NCBI GenBank assembly: GCA_041853585.1
Contig: JBGZSM010000003.1
Span: forward strand, 1-22,806
Direction of reading: 5' to 3'
Source: JAUNKE01 sp041853585
GTDB lineage: Bacteria; Bacillota; Clostridia; Peptostreptococcales; Filifactoraceae
DNA: 22,806 nt
The notes beneath the pieces are model-generated. The model ran no database searches and was not told where the DNA came from. It saw nothing but the letters and a program-made list of their open reading frames with translations. This document shows, one piece after another, positions 6,038-14,684 of this stretch. The position numbers and the translations under genes were made by a program. Position 1 is the first letter of the stretch, and every line of letters begins with the position of its first letter.

Positions 6038-8716
6038 TTATCTTTTAACTTCTTTCATTTCGTACGCTTCGATAATATCATTTTCTTTGATATCCGAATA
6101 TCGCTCGAGACTGATTCCGCATTCAAAACCGGTTGCAACCTCTTTGACCTCATCTTTGAATCGTCGAAGCGAATCAATTTTCCCGTCATAAATTACAATG
6201 CCGTCTCGAACAAGTCGCACTTGCGCATTTCTCGTAATCTTTCCGTTTGTAACATAAGAACCTGCCGCAAATCCTGCTCCCGGCACTTTGAATACCATTC
6301 GTACCTGTGCTGTCCCCAACTGCTCTTCCACAAATTGCGGAGCGAGCATTCCTTTCATCGCAGTTTCTATCTCTTCAATTGCTTGATAGATGATGGAGTA
6401 GCTACGGATATCAACCTGTTCTTTTTCCGCAAGTGAAACTGCTCCTGTGGTTGGCCGTACATTAAATCCGATGATGATGGCATTGGATGCCGAAGCAAGC
6501 ATGACATCCGATTCGGTGACCGCTCCAACTCCGCCATGAATCACGCGTACAATTACTTCCTCATTACTGATTTTTTCTAAAGAACCTTTGAGCGCTTCAA
6601 TAGATCCTTGAACATCCGCTTTAACTATAAGATTCAATTCCTTAACTCCATCTTGAAGATGGGTGAACAAATCTTCCAAATGGATTTTTGAAGTAGCTCT
6701 CATGAAATCTTCTCGAATTTTTTCTTTTCGCTTCTCCGCAATTTCTCTAGCAACCTTGTCGCTCTCAACCGCCACAAAAGGATCTCCGGCATTCGGTACT
6801 TCGCTCAGTCCCAAAATTTCAACCGCTGTGGAAGGTCCCGCTTTTCCTGTCTTATTTCCTTTGGAATTAATCATCGCTCGAACCTTACCATAACAAGCTC
6901 CGGCAACGACCGCATCCCCAACCTTCAATGTTCCGTTTTGAACAAGAATCGTAGCAACTGCGCCGCGACCTTTATCCAAATTGGATTCAATTACGGAGCC
7001 CACCGCTCTGCGATTCGGGTTCGCTTTAAGCTCTTCAACTTCAGCAACCAGCAGTACCATATTTAGAAGGTTTTCGATTCCGTCACCCGCTTTTGCGGAA
7101 ACCGGTGCATCGATAACATCTCCACCCCAGCTTTCCACCAACACATCATAACCGGAAAGTTCTTGACGAACTCGCTCAATATTTGCTGTCGGTTTGTCGA
7201 TTTTGTTGATGGCAATAATCATCGGAACACCCGCCGCCTTCACATGATTGATTGCTTCAACCGTCTGCGGCATGATACCATCATCTGCGGCAACTACGAT
7301 AATCGCAATGTCTGTTACTTTCGCTCCTCGAGCACGCATTTCAGTAAAAGCTTCGTGGCCAGGCGTATCCAAAAAGACAATTTTCTCTCCGTTGATTACG
7401 ACCTCGGAAGCCCCGATATGCTGTGTGATTCCGCCCGCCTCTTTCAAAGCGACACCCGTACTTCGAATGGTATCCAGCAAAGTGGTCTTACCATGGTCAA
7501 CATGACCCATTACGGTAACGATAGGCGCTCTCGGCAACAAATCTTCCGGATTGTCTTCTTCGATTTCCATTTCAAAGATATCTTCTTCTTCCACTTCTTG
7601 TTGCATCAAAATGATATCATACTCCGCCGCAATCTTCTCCGCAGTTTCAAATCGGATATCTTGATTGATGCTCGCCATGATGCCCATTTTCATCAATTTC
7701 ATAATCACATCGGTGGCTTGCACTTTAAGAATCTCCGCCAATTTTCCGACAGTGATGTCTTCGCCGATAACGAACATTCCGTCTTCGATACTACCGTCAA
7801 ATACTTGAACTTCTTCCTCGACGACATTGTGCTTTGTTTTGTCTTTTTTCTTTTTATTATGCGTTTTTTTGCTCAAGTCTCGGCGCTGATATTTTACTTC
7901 TCCGGATTCAAATCGATTATCGACTTTTTTCTTGTCCTTTTGCTTTTTCTTTTCTTCGATTTTAAGCTCTTTGCGTTTTTCTTCCTTCTTAATCTGAACG
8001 CTCAGTTCCTCTTTAGTCGGATCACTCTTGCTGTCTCTCTTAAAATCTCTTCTTGCCGGTCTTCTTTCATCGGAGTCTTTATCTTTTGCTCCTTGGAAAT
8101 CTCTTTTTTCTCCAAATTGCTTGTCACCTTTCGGGAAGGACTTTTTATCGCCCTGTGGTTTTCCTTGGTATCCTCCCTTTTTCTCACCTTGCTGATTTCT
8201 CTTATCGCCTTGGTGCTCTCTCGGTCGGCGCTCCCCTTGGTGCTCTCTCGGTTTTCTATCGTCTCTTCCATGAGCCGAACTCTTCGGTCGTTGTTCCTTA
8301 TCCGTTTTCTCCGGCTTGTTCGTCTTCTCCGATTGTTTTCGCTCTTGAACCAAATCCTTTGATTTCTCCTTTTCTTTTTTGCCCGCCTTTTCCGGCTGAT
8401 TACTATCCTGTGATACTTGCTTCTCTTCCTTCGGTTGCTCTTTTGATTCTTTTTTCTTTTCCTCTGTTTTTTCCTCGTTCTTTTTTTCCGAAACCTTATT
8501 CACTTGCTCCGGTTTGACTGCCTCTTCCTTCGGCTTGGTATGCATTTTCTGCCTGCTCGCCTGTGCAAGCTTGTGCATCATTTGCTGTGCCTCCGCCTCC
8601 GTTACCGCCGCCATATGAGTTTCAAGATTAAAACCCAAACCGTTCAGCATCTCTACCAAATCCTTTGCCGGCAGACTCAAGTCCTTTGCAAGTTCATATA
8701 TTCGTATTTTCTTCAT
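6038..8716 (-). CDS. infB: Translation initiation factor IF-2
   Basis: GTPase that places initiator tRNA in the P site and promotes subunit joining. It has 892 residues. Order: IF2_N helical module (1-50), a long low-complexity linker rich in K, E, R and Q (about 55-300) with short REHQG and QGEKK-type repeats, a second IF2_N module (about 320-370), then the G domain with GHVDHGKTT (near 402), DTPGHEAF, NKID (near 507) and SAKAG, followed by domains II to IV. ATG at 8716 has GGAGGT seven bases upstream. An out-of-frame ATG four bases earlier is ignored. The gene starts inside the last 23 bases of ylxQ, implying coupling. Confidence 0.97.
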   Translation of the reverse strand: MKKIRIYELAKDLSLPAKDLVEMLNGLGFNLETHMAAVTEAEAQQMMHKLAQASRQKMHTKPKEEAVKPEQVNKVSEKKNEEKTEEKKKESKEQPKEEKQVSQDSNQPEKAGKKEKEKSKDLVQERKQSEKTNKPEKTDKEQRPKSSAHGRDDRKPREHQGERRPREHQGDKRNQQGEKKGGYQGKPQGDKKSFPKGDKQFGEKRDFQGAKDKDSDERRPARRDFKRDSKSDPTKEELSVQIKKEEKRKELKIEEKKKQKDKKKVDNRFESGEVKYQRRDLSKKTHNKKKKDKTKHNVVEEEVQVFDGSIEDGMFVIGEDITVGKLAEILKVQATDVIMKLMKMGIMASINQDIRFETAEKIAAEYDIILMQQEVEEEDIFEMEIEEDNPEDLLPRAPIVTVMGHVDHGKTTLLDTIRSTGVALKEAGGITQHIGASEVVINGEKIVFLDTPGHEAFTEMRARGAKVTDIAIIVVAADDGIMPQTVEAINHVKAAGVPMIIAINKIDKPTANIERVRQELSGYDVLVESWGGDVIDAPVSAKAGDGIENLLNMVLLVAEVEELKANPNRRAVGSVIESNLDKGRGAVATILVQNGTLKVGDAVVAGACYGKVRAMINSKGNKTGKAGPSTAVEILGLSEVPNAGDPFVAVESDKVAREIAEKRKEKIREDFMRATSKIHLEDLFTHLQDGVKELNLIVKADVQGSIEALKGSLEKISNEEVIVRVIHGGVGAVTESDVMLASASNAIIIGFNVRPTTGAVSLAEKEQVDIRSYSIIYQAIEEIETAMKGMLAPQFVEEQLGTAQVRMVFKVPGAGFAAGSYVTNGKITRNAQVRLVRDGIVIYDGKIDSLRRFKDEVKEVATGFECGISLERYSDIKENDIIEAYEMKEVKR

Positions 8717-9023
8717 GCATATTACCTCCCACTATGGTCTTTATGCTATTGGCAAAACCTTCGTCAGCGATGGAAACGACCACGCGCTCACCAACTCCCG
8801 TTGCCTGTCCAATTTCTTTTCTGCTAAGCATTTCTATTACCAAAATATCTCGATACTTCGCTTTATCTTTTATTCTTTTCGCCGTGTTGTCGGAAGCATC
8901 ATTCGCTAATACAACTACCAACGCTTTATTTTTTTTTATATTTTCGAGAGTGATTCCCTCTCCCGATGCAAGCTTGCCCGATTTTTTTGCAAAACCAAGC
9001 ATCGTCATCAGTTTATTTTTCAA
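8694..9023 (-). CDS. ylxQ: YlxQ, L7Ae-family K-turn RNA-binding protein
   Basis: Small L7Ae/L30e/Gadd45-fold protein of 109 residues that is thought to bind kink-turn RNAs. It is a near-constant neighbour of infB in Firmicutes. Family features are MLGFAKKSGKLASGEG near the N-terminus, ALVVVLANDASDNTAKRI in the middle and the hydrophobic VVVSIADEGFANSIK near the C-terminus. The chosen start is TTG at 9023, which follows AGGAGG by about 12 bases and gives a family-like N-terminus. An ATG six codons in (9008) is the alternative. Both ends overlap neighbours: 11 bases with ylxR and 23 with infB. Confidence 0.9.
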   Translation of the reverse strand: MKNKLMTMLGFAKKSGKLASGEGITLENIKKNKALVVVLANDASDNTAKRIKDKAKYRDILVIEMLSRKEIGQATGVGERVVVSIADEGFANSIKTIVGGNMHEENTNI

Positions 9024-9297
9024 TTTTCGCCAACTCCTCCTTCAGCAAATCGTAGATTTCTTTCGGCATCGCCATTTTAAAACTTCGTTCTATCGCTTTG
9101 CTCTTTATGCTTTTTTCAATGCATTCATTGGATAAGTGGACATAGGTACCACGACCATTCGCTTTGCCTGTCGGATCTAGAAATATTTCACCTTCTTTGG
9201 TCTTAACAATTCGCATCAGCTGCTTTTTATCGCCATGCTCTCCGCAAGCGACACATTTTCGTTGCGGAATTTTTCTTTGCTTTACAACCTGAGCCAT
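9013..9297 (-). CDS. ylxR: YlxR family RNA-binding protein
   Basis: Small basic protein of 94 residues. It shows the YlxR signature RKIPQRKCVACGEH (8-21) and GRGTYVHLSNECIEKS (48-63). The family is nucleic-acid binding, sits between nusA and ylxQ in most Firmicutes and has been connected with RNase P in B. subtilis; that role here is inferred from family only. ATG at 9297 with GGAGGG three bases upstream. It lies 18 bases after the nusA stop. Confidence 0.92.
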   Translation of the reverse strand: MAQVVKQRKIPQRKCVACGEHGDKKQLMRIVKTKEGEIFLDPTGKANGRGTYVHLSNECIEKSIKSKAIERSFKMAMPKEIYDLLKEELAKIEK

Positions 9298-9315
9298 ATT
9301 CCCTCCTATCCGCAG

Positions 9316-10395
9316 TTATATATTTTCCTGCTCGCTTTTGATATCAATTTTCCATCCGGTCAACTTTGCCGCAAGTCTTGCGTTCTGACCTTCTTTCCCA
9401 ATCGCCAGCGACAATTGATACTCCGGTACGATTACCAATGCGGAATGTTCTTCTTCATCCACTTCCACACTGACTACCTTTGCCGGACTGAGCGCGCTTG
9501 AGATGTACTCCACCGGATCATCCGAGTATTCGATGATGTCGATTTTTTCACCTTTCAGCTCATCGACAATGGCCGCCACTCGTTGTCCTTTTTGTCCAAC
9601 ACATGCTCCAATCGCATCAATATCTTCATCCATGGACAGCACGGACATCTTTGTTCTCGAACCCGCCTCTCTTGCTACCGACTTGATTTGTACCAATCCT
9701 TCCTGAATTTCAGGAACTTCTCGTTCAAACAATCTTTTTACAAGTCCTGCATGAGCTCTCGAAACAATAATTTCTGGAACTCCGTTTTTGGTTTTTACTT
9801 CAGATACATAAACGGTTCTTCTCGCATTAAGGGGATAATCTTCTGTCGGCATCTGCTCCAGCGCCGGCAAAAGCGCTTCGGTTTCAATCAGTTGCCCTTT
9901 AGCTCCTCGCATGCTCAAACTCACTAAGACATTTGGGCGCGGCGAAGTGCCTATTCGTCTCACGACCTCTCCGTTTAAAATCTCAGATTTGATTAAAGAA
10001 AATTCCTCATAGACAATATCTCGACTGGCCTCTTTGATTTTTTGAACGACCATCTGCCTCGCCGTTTGCGCTGCAACTCGCCCAAAATTCTTTGGCGTAA
10101 CTTCCTCCTCGACCACATCGCCCACTTGGTAGCCCATATCGATTTCTTGTGCGCCTTCGAGGGAAATTTCACCATCGAGCAAATCAATCTCACGCTTATT
10201 CACCACATGCTTGGATGTATAAACTCGAATATCTCCTTTGTCACGGTCAATAATCACACGAACATTATTCGTTGCTCCGAAATTCTTTTTATACGCGTTT
10301 ACAAGTGCATTTTCTACAGCTTCAATAATAATGTCTTTGCTAATTCCCTTTTCCTTTTCAATCTGATTCAACGCGGTTATAAAATCAGCGTTCAT
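9316..10395 (-). CDS. nusA: Transcription termination/antitermination protein NusA
   Basis: RNA polymerase-associated factor that modulates pausing, hairpin-dependent termination and antitermination. It has 359 residues, the short Firmicutes form without the C-terminal acidic repeats of E. coli. It has an N-terminal polymerase-binding domain (ITALNQIEKEKGISKDIIIE), an S1 domain (about 130-200), and two KH domains with VGQKGQRV and IGKEGQNARLAAKLTGWKID near the end. The ATG at 10395 is chosen because GGAGG is 11 bases upstream and it gives the family-like MNADFI. An upstream ATG at 10404 would add MLK but lies only two bases from the GGAGG. Confidence 0.95.
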   Translation of the reverse strand: MNADFITALNQIEKEKGISKDIIIEAVENALVNAYKKNFGATNNVRVIIDRDKGDIRVYTSKHVVNKREIDLLDGEISLEGAQEIDMGYQVGDVVEEEVTPKNFGRVAAQTARQMVVQKIKEASRDIVYEEFSLIKSEILNGEVVRRIGTSPRPNVLVSLSMRGAKGQLIETEALLPALEQMPTEDYPLNARRTVYVSEVKTKNGVPEIIVSRAHAGLVKRLFEREVPEIQEGLVQIKSVAREAGSRTKMSVLSMDEDIDAIGACVGQKGQRVAAIVDELKGEKIDIIEYSDDPVEYISSALSPAKVVSVEVDEEEHSALVIVPEYQLSLAIGKEGQNARLAAKLTGWKIDIKSEQENI

Positions 10396-10440
10396 TTTTA
10401 ACATTACCTCCTTATCTCTATTCGAAAGCTATATTCTAAT

Positions 10441-10908
10441 CTAAAAAATGACTTTTAGTCGAATAATAGCAATGTCTTTCCTGTCAAATTCAATTTGTTT
10501 ACCATTCATTTCAAGTTGCACCTTATCATCCGATGTCAACCCGATGAGCTTTCCGTCATATTCTTTGCGTCCAGCTTGCGACTTGTATAACTTAAGCTCC
10601 ACTTCTTTTCCTTTTTCTCGAACAAAGTCGCGATCTTTTTTAAGGGCTCGATCCAACCCCGGCGAAGAAATTTCAAGCATATAATGTTCTTTAATCGGAT
10701 CTTCTTTATCCATCAATTCATTGATTATGCCCGAAAGCAGTTGGCAATCCTGCAAGCTGATTCGCTCATCTTCCGCTTTCCTATCCACAAAAATTCGTAA
10801 ATACCATTCGCTTCCTTCTTTGACATATTCGGTATCCACCAATTCATACTCTTCCGGCAGAATGCCTTGCACCAGCTCCTCTACCAACTGTTCCGTCTTG
10901 TTCGCCAT
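10441..10908 (-). CDS. rimP: Ribosome maturation factor RimP
   Basis: Cytoplasmic 30S assembly factor, 155 residues, with an N-terminal alpha/beta domain and a C-terminal Sm-like beta barrel. The family motif LEISSPGLDRAL (residues about 82-93) is present; the usual Pro after DR is Ala. ATG at 10908 with GAGGAGGAG upstream. It is the first gene of the operon, following a strong promoter and a leader hairpin, and lies 45 bases ahead of nusA. Confidence 0.94.
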   Translation of the reverse strand: MANKTEQLVEELVQGILPEEYELVDTEYVKEGSEWYLRIFVDRKAEDERISLQDCQLLSGIINELMDKEDPIKEHYMLEISSPGLDRALKKDRDFVREKGKEVELKLYKSQAGRKEYDGKLIGLTSDDKVQLEMNGKQIEFDRKDIAIIRLKVIF

Positions 10909-10924
10909 CGCTCCTCCTCAAAAC

Positions 10925-10952
10925 GAAAGAGTGGGCGTTGTCCCACTCTTTT
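10925..10952 (-). promoter_or_regulatory. Perfect leader hairpin just upstream of rimP
   Basis: A perfect 10-bp inverted repeat, AAAGAGTGGG at 10926-10935 and CCCACTCTTT at 10942-10951, with a 6-base loop. In the rimP-sense RNA the stem is followed by CGTTTT and then the rimP ribosome binding site. It sits between the promoter and the start codon, so it can act as an attenuator, as an mRNA stabiliser, or as a site sensed by NusA (encoded by the next gene) or ribosomes. I recall similar AGTGGG/CCCACT hairpins before rimP-nusA in other Firmicutes, but cannot verify that here. Confidence 0.65.
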
Positions 10953-10978
10953 CAAAAAATCATTATGCATCTTAATAA

Positions 10979-11007
10979 ATAATATCACAGCTAAGCACAA
11001 TTTTCAA
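10979..11007 (-). promoter_or_regulatory. Promoter of the rimP-nusA-infB operon
   Basis: Minus strand -35 TTGAAA (11002-11007), 17-base spacer, -10 TATTAT (10979-10984) with TG one base upstream (extended -10). It is about 70 bases before the rimP start. A second perfect -35-like TTGACA lies at 11028-11033 but has no matching -10 at proper distance. Confidence 0.75.
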
Positions 11008-11128
11008 CCTGTTTTACAGAAATTGTTTGTCAAAATGAAATCTCCAATCAAAAGAAGAATGGAGCTTATTAAAAATCTTTTCCATCCGAGCTCATTTCAA
11101 AAGAAAATCTTCAACAAGTAATTATCGT

Positions 11129-11177
11129 AGTAATCTTATCGGATTGATATAGTATAAAACATTTTTATAAGATTACT
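11129..11177. repeat. Perfect 11-bp inverted repeat between thiE and the rimP promoter
   Basis: AGTAATCTTAT (11129-11139) and ATAAGATTACT (11167-11177) are exact reverse complements around a 27-base AT-rich spacer. The repeat lies about 70 bases beyond the thiE stop and upstream of the rimP promoter. Neither strand has the tight loop plus T-tract of a normal terminator. It could be the 3' end structure of the thi mRNA or a pair of protein-binding half sites. The rest of 10953-11244 is AT-rich and holds no gene that I can support. Confidence 0.5.
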
Positions 11178-11244
11178 TAAAAAATCTCTTCCTATTATAT
11201 AGCATTACTCCAAGATAGCTTTTGCTGCCAATTTATGCAAAGTC

Positions 11245-11871
11245 TCAACGATTTAACATCGCTAAAGTTTTTTCTTTCAGCCTTTGGGTTGCTGTTTTTG
11301 GATTTTGTGATTTCATAATGGCGGAGACGACCGCTATTCCGGCAATCGAACTGTCCTTCAACACATCCATATTCTCTTCATTCAATCCGCCAATCGCTAC
11401 GACCGGAATCGGAACCGTTTTGCAAATCTCATTTAAGGTGGAAACTTCCGTAATTACGGTCACAACTTTGGTTGTTGTCGGAAAAATCGCTCCCGTTCCC
11501 AAATAGTCCGCTCCGTCTTCGTATGCTTTTTTTGCAACCTCAACCGTCTTTGCCGTTGCACCCACAATTTTATTTTTACCCATCAATCGTCTGGCAACCG
11601 CCACCGGAATATCCTTAGCGCCAACATGAACGCCCGCCGCATCAACTGCAAGCGCAATATCTACACGATCATCAATAATCAAAGGAACATCATATCTGTC
11701 CGTTACCGCTTTGACTTTTTGCGCAAGTGCCAAATACTCCGCGCCTTCTTTTTCTTTTTCTCGTAACTGAATCATCGACACACCGCCTTGACACGCTTCT
11801 TCAACAGTTTTCAGCAAACTCTCTTCACTGTGATAGCTGCTGTCCGTCACCAAGTACAAGGTCATATCCAT
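11245..11871 (-). CDS. thiE: Thiamine phosphate synthase
   Basis: Joins the pyrimidine (HMP-PP) and thiazole (THZ-P) moieties to give thiamine phosphate. It has 208 residues and a TIM barrel. Motifs are LYLVTD at the N-terminus, MIQLREKEK for pyrophosphate and pyrimidine binding, LIIDDRVDIALAVDAAGVHV, and GADYLGTGAIFPTTTK. The ATG at 11871 is preceded by GGAGGAG at 5 bases. The frame continues nine codons upstream to a TTG, which would bury this site. It is the last gene of the TPP-controlled operon, 39 bases after thiH. Confidence 0.95.
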   Translation of the reverse strand: MDMTLYLVTDSSYHSEESLLKTVEEACQGGVSMIQLREKEKEGAEYLALAQKVKAVTDRYDVPLIIDDRVDIALAVDAAGVHVGAKDIPVAVARRLMGKNKIVGATAKTVEVAKKAYEDGADYLGTGAIFPTTTKVVTVITEVSTLNEICKTVPIPVVAIGGLNEENMDVLKDSSIAGIAVVSAIMKSQNPKTATQRLKEKTLAMLNR

Positions 11872-11910
11872 AATTTCTCCTCCATATTTCCAATTCAATT
11901 TACCTAATCG

Positions 11911-13059
11911 CTAAACACGCACATAATTCGTATAGACCGGTTGCAAACCTTTCGATAAAAGCATCGCTCTCACCTCTTGGGTACTGCGCGGGTCGGATAT
12001 GCTGAATTGTTCATCGCCCTTTGCCTCCGTTTCATGACCGCCCACTCCGACGGAAACTCCCGAAGAAATCTTTGTTGCCACCAAACCGACAACATTATCA
12101 CGAAATCCCGCTCGCTCACGAGTGGAAATAGTAATTCCTGCATAATCCATAAACAGCCGATAAGCCAACATGATCTGCAACAATTGTTTTTCATAAACCA
12201 AGTCCCCGCGATTCTCATTTCCATGGATATATGGTCTCAATCGTGGGAAAGAAAATGAAATTTCAACATGCGGATATTTTTTCTGAATAAGCATTGCATG
12301 GAGCGCTGCCGAGTAAGCATCTTTCCGAAAATCTCCCAAACCCAACAATGAGCCGAACGCCACACCCCGCATTCCACCTAAAATCGCTCTTTCCTGTGCG
12401 TAGAAGCGATATGGAAAACTTCGTTTCGGTCCGAATTCATGATTTTTTTCATATACAACCGGGTCGTAGGTTTCTTGATACACGCTGACAAAATCCGCTC
12501 CACATTCTCGCAGATAAGCATATTCATTCGTGTTGAGCGGGTAAATTTCAATACCGATTGTAGAAAAATATTTTTTCGCCAAACGAATCGCTTCACCAAT
12601 ATATTTCACATCAGACGCGCTTCTGGATTCTCCCGTCAAAAGCAGTATCTCTTCTAAACCCGTTTCAGCGATGGTTCTCATTTCCTTTTCCATCTCATCT
12701 GAATTGAGTTTGCCTCTTTTTATTTTATTTCGACAGTTGAAACCGCAATATACACAATAATTCTCACAGTAATTCGCAATATAGAGCGGTGTAAACATAC
12801 TCACTGAATTCCCAAAATGTTTGCGAGTCAAATGCTTTGATTTCTGTGCCATCTGCTCTAAATATTTTTCTGCAATCGGCGAAAGAAGAGCCCCCAAATC
12901 ATCCAGCGATAAATTGTGTTTCTGCAAAGCTCTTTTCACATCGTCCTCTGTGTAGATATGATAATTATAGTTTTCCGTTTTTGTAAGCACTTCCTTCATC
13001 ATGTCCGAGTCGATTTGCTCCATATCTTTATAGTAGGTCATATGATCCGTCTTGTTCAT
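11911..13059 (-). CDS. thiH: 2-iminoacetate synthase ThiH (radical SAM tyrosine lyase)
   Basis: Oxygen-sensitive radical SAM enzyme that cleaves tyrosine to dehydroglycine (2-iminoacetate) and p-cresol for thiazole formation. It has 382 residues. The cluster-binding CxxxCxxC is at C98, C102 and C105 (YCENYCVYCGF). Downstream motifs EEILLLTGESRSA and VSVYQETYDP are typical of ThiH. ATG at 13059 is supported by GGAGG six bases upstream; an in-frame ATG 11 codons earlier lacks a site. Use of ThiH in place of the oxidase ThiO indicates an anaerobic lifestyle. Confidence 0.95.
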   Translation of the reverse strand: MNKTDHMTYYKDMEQIDSDMMKEVLTKTENYNYHIYTEDDVKRALQKHNLSLDDLGALLSPIAEKYLEQMAQKSKHLTRKHFGNSVSMFTPLYIANYCENYCVYCGFNCRNKIKRGKLNSDEMEKEMRTIAETGLEEILLLTGESRSASDVKYIGEAIRLAKKYFSTIGIEIYPLNTNEYAYLRECGADFVSVYQETYDPVVYEKNHEFGPKRSFPYRFYAQERAILGGMRGVAFGSLLGLGDFRKDAYSAALHAMLIQKKYPHVEISFSFPRLRPYIHGNENRGDLVYEKQLLQIMLAYRLFMDYAGITISTRERAGFRDNVVGLVATKISSGVSVGVGGHETEAKGDEQFSISDPRSTQEVRAMLLSKGLQPVYTNYVRV

Positions 13060-13106
13060 TTTAAACCTCCAATCTCCTGACAAAACCTTCATGCTGATTA
13101 AAATCT

Positions 13107-13874
13107 TTACTCCAAAAAATCAGTCAACGGACTGGAAGCCTCCGCCCCGAAATTCAAAACGCGGCCGAGCCCCGCCAGATATGCTTTACGACCGGATTCA
13201 ATCGCAAGTCGAAACGCAGTTGCCATTTGAGCAACATCTCCCGCAGTTGCAATCGCAGTATTCGCCATGACGGCAGACACGCCCATCTCCATTGCCAAAC
13301 AAGCTTCCGATGGTCGCCCAATGCCGGCATCCACAATGATTGGCAAATCAATTTCATCAATCAGGATTTGAATAAATTCTTTTGTCGCTATCCCTTTATT
13401 AGAGCCAATCGGCGATCCGAGCGGCATAATAGCCGCCGCACCCGCATTCGCCATTTGACGGGCCGCCACCAAATCCGGATACATATACGGCATTGGAATA
13501 AATCCTTCTTTAGCAAGCATTTCTACGGCACGCGTCGTTTCGTAGTTGTCGGGCAAGAGATATTTGCTGTCGTTGATGACTTCTATTTTCACAAAATCGC
13601 CACATCCTAGCTCCCTGGCCAAACGGGCAATTCGCACCGCTTCTTCCGCATTACGAGCTCCCGATGTGTTCGGCAGCAAGGTAATCCCTTTCGGCATATA
13701 ATCCAAAATGCTGTCCTGTGCGGAATTTGCCCTACGAACCGCGAGTGTTGCCATTTCCACGCCCGCATTTTCAATAACCTTTTTCGTCATTTCCATCGAA
13801 AACTTGCCGGAGCCTAAAATAAATCGAGAATTAAATTCATGACCGCCTATTACCAACTTATCCATTTTACACAT
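13107..13874 (-). CDS. thiG: Thiazole synthase
   Basis: Condenses 1-deoxyxylulose 5-phosphate, dehydroglycine and ThiS-thiocarboxylate sulfur into the thiazole phosphate. It has 255 residues and a TIM barrel. The Schiff-base Lys is K96 in DFVKIEVI. Other features are LGSGKFS (20-26), the central GSPIGSNKG and the phosphate-binding ANTAIATAGD. The ATG at 13874 has GGAG seven bases upstream and overlaps the thiF stop by 8 bases. A second ATG three codons in (13865), with AAAGGA eight bases upstream, is equally possible. It probably works as a complex with ThiH. Confidence 0.95.
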   Translation of the reverse strand: MCKMDKLVIGGHEFNSRFILGSGKFSMEMTKKVIENAGVEMATLAVRRANSAQDSILDYMPKGITLLPNTSGARNAEEAVRIARLARELGCGDFVKIEVINDSKYLLPDNYETTRAVEMLAKEGFIPMPYMYPDLVAARQMANAGAAAIMPLGSPIGSNKGIATKEFIQILIDEIDLPIIVDAGIGRPSEACLAMEMGVSAVMANTAIATAGDVAQMATAFRLAIESGRKAYLAGLGRVLNFGAEASSPLTDFLE

Positions 13875-14670
13875 CCTTTATCTCCAAAATCAATCGTATT
13901 ATCATATTTGCCTGATGCCCTGCACAAATCTGCACTCTCGGCATCATTAAGCCGCAACCTTCCGCCGCCTCCGTTTTTTCATCGCCGCAAATATAAAGAT
14001 TTCTCATCCTTTTTCGAGTTTGAATTTCATTACTGCTTCCAAAACCCGCCATTCCGTTTCCCGACACTATTTTTATATTCGGATCGCTCCCCAACAAATT
14101 GGAAATCAGCATCGCTTTGGCATCCGCTTTATCGAGAGCCTCGCATACAATATCATAATCCTTAAAAATTGAAATCACATTTTGCTCGTCCACTTTTTCA
14201 TCGCAAACTTTGACATGGATATACGGATTAACTTCCTTTATCTGCTCCAGCAAAGCTTGTGTTTTTTTCATGCCGAGATGTTTTATGGAATAATGCTGAC
14301 GATTCAAATTGCTCGGCTCCACAATGTCAAAATCCACCAACAGCAACTCGCCTATTCCGGTGCGCGCAAGTGCCATCGCCACATTAGAGCCCAATCCGCC
14401 AAGTCCGGCAATCGCCACCCGAGCATTTTTCAACCGATGATGCACTCCCGGGGTATGCCTTGCACAAAGCATCTTCTCCAAAGCATCCTCCGACGGCATA
14501 CTTCCTTTCGGGATAACAAAAATTTCATCTCCTTCTTTAAGCGCCCTATCTTCATCCGTTTGAAAGCCGTTTACAATAAGAACATCCTTTTCGCAAAATA
14601 ATTTTTCACGAATGGCAAATACATTTCTTTCCTCTGTGTGAAAAATTTTTCCATTTAGAATAATCTTCAT
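13867..14670 (-). CDS. thiF: ThiS adenylyltransferase ThiF with N-terminal ThiS-like domain
   Basis: E1-like enzyme that adenylates the C-terminal glycine of ThiS before sulfur transfer. It has 267 residues. Residues 1-57 form a beta-grasp ThiS-like domain (MKIILNG through GDEIFVIPKG) that lacks the C-terminal Gly-Gly, so it is not itself a carrier. The E1 domain follows: GLGGLGSN (89-96), LVDFDIVEPSNLNRQ (111-125) and a C-terminal GLMMPRVQICAGHQANM. The paired CxxC zinc sites of E. coli ThiF are not seen; only isolated Cys occur. This fused architecture matches the clostridial ThiF type. The ribosome binding site is weak, and the gene lies 14 bases after thiS. Confidence 0.9.
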   Translation of the reverse strand: MKIILNGKIFHTEERNVFAIREKLFCEKDVLIVNGFQTDEDRALKEGDEIFVIPKGSMPSEDALEKMLCARHTPGVHHRLKNARVAIAGLGGLGSNVAMALARTGIGELLLVDFDIVEPSNLNRQHYSIKHLGMKKTQALLEQIKEVNPYIHVKVCDEKVDEQNVISIFKDYDIVCEALDKADAKAMLISNLLGSDPNIKIVSGNGMAGFGSSNEIQTRKRMRNLYICGDEKTEAAEGCGLMMPRVQICAGHQANMIIRLILEIKDV

Positions 14671-14684
14671 CCGCTATTCTCGTT

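Noticed and set aside
7163..8362. 399-codon plus-strand open frame opposite infB
   Set aside because: It is the antisense shadow of the Lys/Glu-rich linker and G domain of IF-2, with Phe/Leu/Ser-rich low-complexity translation, no ribosome binding site and no family features.
11028..11033. Perfect TTGACA upstream of the rimP promoter
   Set aside because: No -10-like sequence lies 16-18 bases downstream. The TTGAAA at 11002-11007 pairs properly with TATTAT.
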